Of a stretch of DNA of 64,000 nt, positions 12,088 through 23,900 are shown one piece after another. Each line of letters starts with the position of its first letter. Position 1 is the stretch's first letter. The DNA is from Ceratorhiza oryzae-sativae (Eukaryota; Basidiomycota; Agaricomycetes; Cantharellales; Ceratobasidiaceae), in contig JARWMV010000245.1 of NCBI GenBank assembly GCA_030998015.1, positions 558,001 through 622,000 on the forward strand, in the 5' to 3' direction. The position numbers and the translations under genes were made by a program. The notes beneath the pieces were generated by a model that saw only the letters and a list, made by a program, of their open reading frames with translations, made no database searches and was not told the DNA's origin.

Positions 12088-14794
12088 ATGGCGACTATCA
12101 CCGGATATGAGACATTTGGTAGCTGTCGAGCAGAGTCTGCTGAGCGCTGCTAATTCATCGGCCGCAGACGTGCGATTCCCGACGAACCTGACTGGGGATG
12201 GAACCGACGCCATGTACGCCCTCCTTTTGTGTCCCAAGCCTGAGCCTCATTGGCCGCTTGCAGGAACCTCGAGGTCGACTACTCCGCAGCCTATCTCAAG
12301 CTCCATACGGATGGCCCGCTCGTAGGCTATGGGATGACTTTCACGATCGGTAGGCTTCTGTCTGATGCTTGTCTTTGGCTGTGACTTACCCTTGGCCACC
12401 CAGGCCGAGGGAACGATATTGTCGGTATTTCATCTCCGTCTTCGACCCCAAATTGCGCACATCACATTCGTAGGTGTGCCACGCCATCCAAGAAGTCGCC
12501 AAACGTGTCGTCGGCAAGGACCTCGAAAGCCTATTCGCAGACATGGGCCGCACCTGGAACCTTCTCACATCAGATCCTCAACTACGATGGTGAGTGCAGC
12601 TCCAACAAGTGGCCACTAATACGTATGCCCATCGGCTTGGCCTCCAGGATTGGTCCGTAAGTCACCCGGTCTCGATCTCCACGAACAGAAACTCACACAG
12701 ACGCTCGTTGCAGAGAGAAAGGAGTAATTCACCTCGCCACTGCTGCCGTTGACAACGCTATCTGGGATTTGTATGCCAAGTCGCGAAAGAAACCACTCTG
12801 GAAGCTGGTTGTCGATATGTCGCCCGTAAGCTGCTGGGCGTCAATTCCCGTTCTAGCTATCTATTCATACGAGTCTAAAGGAGGAGCTTGTCAAATCCAC
12901 GACGTTCAAGTCAGTTGTTGCACTGCCCATAAGATAGAATCACAGCGTTCACACACTCCGCTGCCCAGATACATCTCGGACGTGCTTACGCCCCAAGAGG
13001 CGCTGGAGATGCTACAAGCGAAAGCATCAGGCAAATCGGCGCGCGAGCAGACAGTGCGCGGGTCGGGGTAAGCCCTCACCTCCAGCATCACATCCGGGTG
13101 GCCAAACTCTGAATTCAGGTACCCCGCATACGTCACCTCTGCCGGTTGGCTGCGCTACGACGACGAAAAAGTCGCCCGGTTGATTCGAGAGGTACGCTCT
13201 TCGGGCGAGCTGCGGGCGCGATTGCGCACTTCAATGACTGGGTAATCATTGCTTTCTGATCGGAGTGTAGGCTATCAAAGCGGGGTTCACCCATTTCAAG
13301 GTGCGGCGGCCAACCGCTCGGCCATCAACAACAACTTACCGCTCGCTTTTTCCGGCTTCAGATGAAAGTAGGCTCCTCGTTGGCCGACGACGTTAGGCGA
13401 GCGAAGCTCATTCGCGCGATTATTGACGACCCTGCGTCATTTCCTCCCGGCTACACCCATCCAGACCCTGCGAGCCTAGTAGGCAAGAATGCTGGACCGA
13501 CCGGATGTGTCTTGATGATGGACGCGAATCAGGTCGGTCAAGCCGAAAAACTGCCCCTGCGCTCTTGCCTCAACTGACCATAACACCGGCTGATCTCTGG
13601 CTTTTCATTTCGCTTTCACCGCTTTCCGGCGCGCTCCTGTGCTTCACGGGCGCTGCTCCCGCGTTTCTCGGCTCTGCTCTTGTGCTTCCGGATCTTAGGT
13701 TTGGGATGTTCCCGAAGCCATCGAATACGTTTCTCATCTCGCAGAGGCGAAGCCATGGTAAGCACCTCTGTTTTACCCTCTCGCCGGATCCCCGATTTCG
13801 AGTCGTCTTGGTCTATATCCAGCCTCGATATTCCGATGATCATACGCGCGCCTGGGCCTGGTCCCTATTCTGACCGACCTCTACAGGTTCATCGAAGAGC
13901 CTACCGCGCCCGACGACTTTCTCGGTCACGCCGCTATCCGAGCCGGGCTCGAACCGTACGGGATCGGGGTCGCGACGGGCGAACACGCGCACAATCGGGT
14001 GGCGTTTAAGCAACTGCTCCAAGCCAACGCGGTCGACGTTGTGCAGCCCGACGCGTGTCGGCTGGGCGGGGTGAGCGAGGTGCTGGCTGTGCTTCTGCTC
14101 GCTGCGAAATTCGGCGTGCTCGCGTGCTTTCACGCTGGCGGAGTGGGGCTGTGTGAACATACAATCCACCTGAGGTAGGTTCCAGTCGTCCGTAGACAGG
14201 CGTTTGTTTCGAGGGTGGTGTCCAAAACTGGCATACGGCAAGAGAGAGAGTGGGGTAATGTCGGGTACGTTGTAGTGGAGGGCAGCCGGCAGCCGGTCGG
14301 CTCAGAAAGCGGCCACGCTGTCCACGATGCGGGCATTCCTCGCACAGCCCTTGACAACGTAAAGCATTCACACTCTGATCGTAATTATTTTGGGCCTATC
14401 GGCATGATGGAATACGCATGTCGCTAATGAAAAGAACCCGCTCATTCCTCTCCATGTCTGTAGCTTGATCGACTATATCGCTATCACTGGCTCGATGGAG
14501 CGAAACGTCCTGGAGTATGCCGAGCACTTGCACGAACATTTTAAGAATCCATGCTCGCTCAATGGCCGGGGGCGATACCATGTTCCATCAAATGAGGATG
14601 AAGGGTACAGGTGCGGCATTTCTTTTCCTCCACAAACGGCCCCGTTCCCACCCTGTTCCCAACATTCAACACCCGACCGACTGATGGATGATGGGACCGC
14701 TATACAAATCACCTATCTAAAAAAAATTCCCACATCGTCATCTCTCTCTAGTCAATGTCGCTCTGCCAATTTAGAGACTGACTCTCTGCCCTGA
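12088..14794 (+). CDS. L-fuconate dehydratase / ENOSF1-like enolase-superfamily enzyme
   Basis: Many short exons from ATG 12088. Spliced segments match L-fuconate dehydratases: [52 protein letters not shown] and [16 protein letters not shown]. The catalytic K-x-K is in [20 protein letters not shown]. Metal ligands follow in [27 protein letters not shown] and [12 protein letters not shown], the last holding the catalytic His. [20 protein letters not shown] and [15 protein letters not shown] close the barrel. The last splice (AG acceptor near 14751) gives a short non-conserved tail ending at TGA 14792-14794. Predicted reaction: dehydration of L-fuconate or related acid sugars in the non-phosphorylating fucose/rhamnose-type pathway. 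Substrate specificity is inferred. Confidence 0.88.
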
Positions 14795-15538
14795 TCTTCG
14801 ATCGCTCTAGCACCGAGATGTACGACAGCAGCATTGCGGAGTTTGGATTTCCACATGGGTCGTACTGGCGCTCGGCGGTGATGAACGAATAGAGGGTGAA
14901 AAAAGCCTTGACCCACCGGAAAAAAAAGTGTGTGCGTTCGAATATGGAAGGTGTGGGGGTGGAACGTTCGGTTAGGTTGATACCCCTGGACGAGATCATC
15001 CATCAACCAATGGATCAAATGTCAGATTGGTTGTTGAATAAAAATGAAGAAAGAATAACCCCGAGAATTCGTCGCTTACGTTTAGACTCCTCTGTGGCGG
15101 GTCTCGGCCTTGGCATGCGCATGTGTGTGTAGATCAATCATGAAGGGACAAGATTATTCATTAGAGCAAGTTCAGTCAAGTACTCATTAGACTCGGACAA
15201 ATACACTCCTAGGGTGAAAGAAAACGACCGACTGGGTTGGGCCATACATAGTCGAATGTGGCAAAGCGTCCTGATCGGGCAAACGGACAGAATGGGGATA
15301 CAAACGTCTCGGGGATGTTCAAAGAGGTGGGGAGGAAGGGGGAGGGGGGGAATGACGCGCAAGGGTAGAAAGGGCTGGGCGTATGCGGGGAAACCGCCTT
15401 GCGGTTGAGCAGGGCCCAAGCATAGTCACCTGCCTGGCATCAGGCCATATGCGAGCAACCAGCGTTAAATGGAGGGGGCTCACCAAAAACGAAACAAGGT
15501 ATGCTCTTCCAGTGGCAAAAGGAGAGCAATAGCAAGAA
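14795..15538. other. intergenic, convergent 3' flanks
   Basis: About 740 bp between two convergent genes. It has a purine-rich plus strand near 15320-15390 but no recognisable coding exon; the open frames on either strand lack family matches. Probably two 3' UTRs. Confidence 0.4.
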
Positions 15539-16566
15539 TCAGACGCGCTCGAGCATGGCGGCAAGCTCATCCGCATCGACCAGTCCCTGCCCGGTCTGCA
15601 CCTTGCCCTCGGTTCGCGTGTACTCTCTGCCTTCTGCCTCTCGGTCCGCGGCGGCCGACGCTGGAGCGAAGATCTCGCCCTCTTCGTCTTCTTCCTCGAC
15701 GGCGTCGGCGCGTTGCGGTGGTCGTTGCTGTCGTGCCTGTGCCTGCCCACCCCCGGCGATCCAAAGGCGCCACCAACGACCCAAGAACCGTTTGATCTCG
15801 TCCCGCAAGCCGAGATACTCGACGTTGCGCACGCATCCTTCCCACGTGACGGCTCCGGTGCGCAGGGCCTGCTCGATGGTGCGGATGTCGCCAAAGTAGA
15901 GATAGTGCACGAGCAGTGCAAACGACGCGTGGTCCGGCACGGGCAAGAGCACGGTCGGGTTGTGGGCCGGCCCGGTCATGCGCGGGTGTCGGAGGGAAGA
16001 AAAGGTAAAGAGCGGGCGGGAGCCGGACTGGGCGGGGTCGAGGTGGGTGATGGCCGAGTGGGAAAAGAGGTTGCGGAAGAGGGCGGACTGGGCGGTGAGG
16101 TAGTCTTGGTGCAGCTGGACATGACGGTTGGGTGAGTGGTTCATTTCGCACCGATCGCGACTGGACGTACCCTCACGCGGATCGGCTGTCGCGAGCCGGC
16201 GGTGGGTGCGCTGCTCCTGCGCGTGTCCCGGATGCTGGGTGGGCCGTTGGCGGATGTGCCGGCGACGGACGTGTGGCCGTTGGCGACGCGAGAGAACATT
16301 CTGAGCGACTCGGTCGGGACGACTGTCAACGATCAGACCATGTGCGTGTGTGTCTCGGCGGGGCACTCACTAATCGTGCAGTTGGTCGTCTCTGGGCGGT
16401 GCCAGTAGTAGGGGGCCATTGCGCGCAGGCGGTCGATGATGTAGTCGAGGGGGATGTGGGAGAGGGCATCGGGGAGGCCGGTCTGGGGCGAGATGGGGCC
16501 GACGGGTGCGGGCGTCGGCGTCGGCGCAGGACCTGGGTCGCGCGCGGGGAGGGGGTCGGCCATCAT
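15539..16566 (-). CDS. BTB/POZ-like domain protein
   Basis: Three exons. It starts MMADPLPARDPGPAPTPTPA, a Pro-rich leader, then the hydrophobic IPLDYIIDRLRAMAPYYWH. The middle exon gives VVPTESLRMFSRVANGHTSV. The third exon carries the recognisable fold: LHQDYLTAQSALFRNLFSHS (the BTB 'tried as yet another substrate' region), LLPVPDHASFALLVHYLYFGD and VRNVEYLGLRDEIKRFLGRWW. It ends in an acidic tail EEEDEEGEIF and LAAMLERV-stop at 15539-15541. Such BTB-like proteins are expanded in Agaricomycetes and usually mediate protein interactions. No catalytic function is implied. Confidence 0.7.
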
Positions 16567-16800
16567 GGCAGGCAACAAGGGAAGACGAGACAGCCAACTC
16601 CGCCGCTAAGTACGCCAGTCTGCCTGGTCTTAGCTATTGTTCTGTCTGGCCACATCCGATGAGCGCCTGATGCAACCGTCGGCGATAACATCGGCCCTTC
16701 CGCCCCAAATACCGCCCGCCTTTGTCAAGAGAACAATAGCCACCATCAAGACACGACCCTCTGCCCATCAATCCATATATCTCATTTCACATTCGGTCTA

Positions 16801-18653
<1,853 letters not shown>

Positions 18654-19143
18654 CGTAACAGTGGTGATGGACAAGATGGAGACGGATGTCGTCTCTGACG
18701 GCAACGACCCCGGGCCTATATACTCGATGGAGCTGTGGTGCTACCCCGCGCCGCGCTGCTGCTAGCTAGCACCACAGACGATGTCATCTATGATAGACCC
18801 GCCGCGCTCGACAGGAATAACACCGGCAGGCTTCGATAGGGTCAACTTTCCACTTCGGCCCGATATACCGAACAGTGTTTTTCTGACACCCAAGTTTGTC
18901 TTTATCCGGACTTGCTGACGCCGTTCGTGTCATGGTCATTCTGGCCGATAGACGCACCGACCTGATTGGTTCAAACGCCCTTTTGGAAATACGAGAGACT
19001 TTTTCGTACGCGCCAACGGCTTGTATCACTCTTGTCATAATGGACAGCTATATTTCGTTATGAACCGACAATAACGTTGCCATCTATTTCCTTGGCTGCG
19101 ACTCAGACAAGCAACCCCGTTGATGCGCTCCATGATTCACGTT
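18654..19143. other. intergenic (SDR promoter / GH131 3' flank)
   Basis: About 490 bp. A minus-strand ATG-initiated frame of 84 codons at 18784-19038 is present but shows no family features. Probably promoter of the SDR gene. Confidence 0.4.
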
Positions 19144-20416
19144 CTAGGGTGTCGTCGTCGGGCCAGAGTTCTCAACGTAAATCCCACTGGAAACCCGGTT
19201 TTTTATCAATACTAGAATGACCGGGGCAACAACGGCCGACTTGCCTGTAGTAAATGTTCTCCTCGGTGATGGTATTGGTGTTCCCGTTGGGCAGACGCAA
19301 AATACCTAGAATTAAAAAAAAAAAAAACGTCGATCAAACTCAATCCACCCAGAGTTGTATCGCCAACGAATGACTTGCCGACATGCCAATCCGTCCCGCC
19401 GTTTCCGTTCAAAGAGCCAGAGTACACCTTGGTCAGCTGGGAGCTACCGGTCGAGACCCAGAGACCGCCGGGCGAGCCGGTCTCGAGGATAAAGTTGTAC
19501 TAGGCCAAACGATAACGATCAACCTACGAGCTCGATACCATCCTTCACGATCACGCTTACCCATGTGCCCTTGGTCGGTGTAACGGACCAGATGGTCTTG
19601 CCGCCCGTGATGACGCGCAGGACGTCTGCGACACCGTTTTGGCCAGAGAGTTGGCCGTATTTGATATCAGCATAGTGGCCTAGTGCGCATATAGCAGATT
19701 GCGTTGAGATTGCCATCTTGACGATTCGGACCCGACTTACCTTCCCAGAACACGATCTGATGCTCATAGTTGGGATCTGGTGCGTTCACGGTCGGAATTT
19801 GAAGTGAGACGTGGTAGTATCTATGCGCGTGTGAGCTGTTGCGTAACAACAACTCGTCCGACCTAACTCACAGATGACCGCTGAGGCTGGACGTGGTCTG
19901 AGGAATAAGTTCGCTCCTATGGGCAACATGAGTATGGCTCATGGCTCGACTTGGAAAAGCCCGAACCTCAGCATGGTTCCACCGTTCCAGACAGAGTTGC
20001 CAGTGATCTTGACCTTGACACCTTGTTTAGCCGTGGTGGCTTTTACGAATTGGTACTTTAGTGCTGGAAATTGCTGACTGAATAGCATGGCTTACTAGGG
20101 GTTTTGTACTGCGATCCAAGGGTGTACCAAGAAGAAGCTTTTTCGCCCTGGTAGATTTAGTTAGTCTTAGGACATCTTTATAGATGAACCGCGTACATGT
20201 TGGTTTCCGTAAATGTACGTCTGGTACTGTCCCACTTGGTTGCTCCAGGACCATTTGTCAAAATCTGTAGCCGAACTGTAACACAATTGGTTGGCGAGGC
20301 AATGAAAGATGGCCCATTGAAACCTGCCTATAGTTATTGAACCTTCCGTCCCAGACGATCGCGCCGAGTGCGCTGGGCGCGAGCAATGCGACGGTAGAAG
20401 CGAGCGAAAGTAGCAT
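19144..20416 (-). CDS. secreted GH131-family beta-glucanase
   Basis: The signal peptide MLLSLASTVALLAPSALG is followed by AIVWDGRFNNY, then SSATDFDKWSWSNQVGQYQT. Later exons give GEKASSWYTLGSQYKTP, QGVKVKITGNSVWNGGTMLR, SELIPQTTSSLSGH, YYHVSLQIPTVNAPDPNYEH, QIVFWEG, IKYGQLSG and GTDWHVG. The last exon pair gives TITEENIYYSGIYVENSG and a stop at 19144-19146. This order follows fungal GH131 enzymes, which act on beta-1,3/1,6- and 1,4-glucans. Two introns (20276-20327 and 19187-19244) are best read as GC-AG; without the second, the conserved C-terminal strand is lost. There is no CBM1. A TATA-like box lies about 40 bp upstream. Confidence 0.8.
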
Positions 20417-20454
20417 CTTGGCAGATATCAATTCCTCAAATAAATCGAACCTAC

Positions 20455-20464
20455 CTTATATACA
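20455..20464 (-). promoter_or_regulatory. TATA-like box of the GH131 gene
   Basis: On the minus strand the sequence reads TGTATATAAGG about 40 bp upstream of the GH131 start codon at 20416, a plausible TATA box for a short 5' leader. Confidence 0.5.
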
Positions 20465-20933
20465 CCACTCGCGGCAATGTGTCGGTTCTCCTGCTTGCGT
20501 ATACGAATAGCCAGATGTCGCAAGCTGCTCCGCATGATACTACTTCTAGCGAGTAAATGCCCCGACAGAACACCGAGCGGCGGGAGAATCAAATGTACCT
20601 GCCAGCTCCAACCGTCATGGACTCGTGACTTAGATTCGAGGCGGCATTTCCGAACAATAGAACAGAGATCGATTGGGACAAAGAGGTCGTCACGCAACAA
20701 GTAGCTGCGGGTATAGGTCACAGGAAAAAGGCAACAGGGAATACGGAAGAAACTATGTAAAGGAAAGAGGCTAGCTGCGCCAGGACATAGGGCAATATAC
20801 GTGAGAGGACAGACGATACAAAAAATAAAGCAAAGAGTGAGTGCATATGGAGCTGGGCCGGAAGAATAGACATCTGGATATACCACTGCGCATTCTCGGC
20901 GTCGTTCCGATCTACCAATTACCCAATAAGACC
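20465..20933. other. intergenic (GH131 promoter / kinesin 3' flank)
   Basis: About 470 bp upstream of GH131 and downstream of the kinesin, both minus strand. No coding exon recognised. Confidence 0.4.
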
Positions 20934-23900
20934 TTAGATACAAGCAAACTTGGACTTGCGCTTCTGCAACTCCTCCATCCGGCTTTCCAGTTGTTGCCGA
21001 GCTCGGTCCTTTTGCCTACGCTCGTCGTCTAGTCTCTGTTCTAGCGAATGTTTCTCCTCAACGACGGTGCGTCGGACTTGGGCAATCTCTTGCTGTGCCT
21101 CCTCTAGCTGAGCACGTAGGCCTTGGACTTGAGTAACCAACGAGTCACGCTCTTTGACCAGCTCCATGCTTTGATTTCGCGACTTGCGCACTACGAGGTA
21201 TATTAGATATTTGTCACATATACAAATGGATAAACTTACGATTACGCTCGGAATCGCTCAGCGAAGTCTCCAGCGTGGCGACCAGATCCATATGCGCTTG
21301 GAGGTCACCCTCGCAGTGAGTCAACTGCTTGTTCAAGGTCTTGATCATTGCCTGGGCTTCGTTGAGCTGCTGGCTTTGCTTCTCGAGCTGCGCGGCCGCA
21401 GTTGGGTCCAGGCTGGTCGCAACGCTGGACTCGAGTGTCGAATCAGCATGAGATGAAGCCGAGGTTCCAGCGCGACTGTTGGTATCTTGAACCGAAGGCA
21501 CGGGTGGTATAGTCGACGGGAGAGGTGGCGGGGGTATAGATGGCGGCGGGGTGAGAGGAGGAAGCTTCGCAGGTGGCAGACCGTTGTGCCGCCCATACGA
21601 CAAACCGCGGCCTTCAGGACGGGGACCGTAGTTCTGTGTCGTTTCGGGCTCGGGTGGCCCCGCCTTTGCGGCTGCTAGTTGAGCTTGCAGCTCCTTCACA
21701 AGGGACTCTTGGCGAGCCTTTTCGGCCTCAAAAGCTTCGCGTTCCTCCGCAGCCTTTCGCAACTCGGCTTGCAATCCCGCTACGGCACCACGTTGTTGCT
21801 CGAGCTCGTTGGCTGTCGCCTGATGTTTTGACGATGCCTCAGCCAAGCTAGCATTTTCGGAACGAGTCTTCTCCAGCGTCGCACGCAACGCCTCGATCTC
21901 AGCAGTCAGGGCTGCTCTGCTTTCGGTAACCTCACCCAACTCGCGTCCAAGCTCGGCCAACGCAACTGCCTGGGCTTCCTTTCCAGACTCCAAATCAGCA
22001 GACAAGGTTGATTGGGCCAGTGTAGATTCCTCCAACCGAGCTTTGTGGGCGGCGAGGTCCTTCAGAACAAGTTCGTGCGCAGCCTGAAGCTCAGCTTTCT
22101 CTCGAGCGTGCAACTCCTGGATCTCGGCGAGCTGTTGTGCATTCTCCTCCTTCAACTGTTGGGCCAGTTCGTCTCGCTCCGCAAACGCCGCCTCCAACGC
22201 ATCCTTGTGCTCCACTTGATTGGACACCAGCGTCAGTTGAGTGGCAGCAAGCTCGGCCTGGTGAGACGCCTTGAGCTGGGAGAATGAGTGTTGATATGAG
22301 AGCTCCTTTTCATTCATCGCGCCTGCATGTTCTTGGGCCTTGCGTTTGAGGGCCTCGTCGTGCGATGCTCGAAGTTGCTCCAGGGCGGCCGCGTGCGCTG
22401 CCGCAGCATCCTGAAGAGAGCTCGAGATCTGGTCCATCTCCGCCGCGTGCGCCTTGCGTAGCTCCTCCATTGCAGCTTCTTGCTTGACCGCGGCCTGTTT
22501 CAGAGCGGTCTCATGATCCTCGTCGCGCCGACGAAGCAGACGCGCATGTTCGGCCTTGAAGTTCTCCATGTCCTCCTTGAGCGCTGCCTCTTTACGCGCG
22601 ATCGCTGCCGAATGTTCCTCTCGGAGCTGCTGAATCGCCAGGGCCTGGCTTGACTGAGAGTCCGACAGGGTTCCTTCGCGAGCGATTTCCGCCTGTTTTA
22701 TGGCAGCTGCGTGTTCGTCCTTGAGCCTCTGCAACGCCACGGATCCCTCGTTTTCCATACGGGCAAGTGTTTCAGCGTGGTCTACCTTGAGCTTGGCCAG
22801 GCCCGCGTCATACTCCTCTTGGGCGCGAGTCGCGGCGGCCGAGGCCTCTTGGGACTGTTTGGTGAGGACAGCAACGTGTGCGGCCTTAAGTTCCTCGAGT
22901 TTGGTTTGATGCTCGCTCTTCAGCGCACTGATCGCAGCCTCGTGCTCTTGTCCTAGCTTGCGAATATCGTCGTCATGCTCGGACTGCATCACACCCAAGC
23001 TCTCTGCGTATTCGTGTCGGGTTGTCGCGAGAAGAGCCGCCGCTTGGCCAGGCCGTTTCGTGTGCGCTCTGGAGCTCTGTGATCTGCGTCTGGTGTTGGT
23101 CGTGAGCATCGCTTCGTTGCGTTGAAGCTCGGCCGCGTGCTCCGCTTTGAGAACTCAATGTCTGCAACATGTTTTTCGTCGGCGATACGGAGCTGTTCGA
23201 GCAGGTCTTGTTCGCGAGCCTTAATCTGTTCGAGCTCTGCTACGACAGCAGCGTTGGCCTCGTTTGATTCGTCGAGTCGGGACTTGAGAGCATTCATTTC
23301 GGTGGACATATTCAAAGTCTGCGCAAATGCTTAGCCCCCGTTCTGCCGCAAAAGCCAACGCTACGAACCTGATCTCTGGACAGAGTATTTAACTCTTCGT
23401 GCTGCTTCCTCAGCTTATCAAGCTCATCATTGAGGCCATCCACAAGTTCGCGGTGCTGAGACTCTTTTTGGGCCATGACCTGTCCGGGGTTAGTCATGAA
23501 TATCTCATCTAGCGAGACCACCAGCAAAATTTACGCACCTCATCAACTCGTCAACCGGTTCAGCGAAAGATCTAAACCCTCATGATTCCTCGCGGAACGA
23601 GCTCTAGACTCTTGCGCAGATCTGCAAAGTCCTTGATCGTGTCGGGAGAGAGTTGGCTCTCCCTGTTCCTGGGATTGTATACGATGCTATCTCTGTTCTT
23701 GCCGGCCCTCGGAAAGAGCTCGGAACGAGGCCTCGCGCTCAGACTCCTTGATCGTATTCTCCAGCGCGACAATCTCGGCTTCGCGCGTCTTCAGAATCTA
23801 CACATCCATTCAATCAGCTTACCCCAACAGAATAGAAAGGCAATTAGTTTACCGCCTGGAGGCTCCTGATCTCCTTTTCCAAATCATCAGCGCTACGTTC

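Noticed and set aside
15138..15419. Minus-strand Pro/Leu-rich open frame downstream of the BTB gene
   Set aside because: Lies after the BTB stop codon, has no start context or domain; probably 3' UTR.
22000..22960. Plus-strand Leu/Ser-rich open frames opposite the kinesin tail
   Set aside because: They are the reverse-strand shadow of an Ala/Glu-rich coiled coil; no splice logic or domain.
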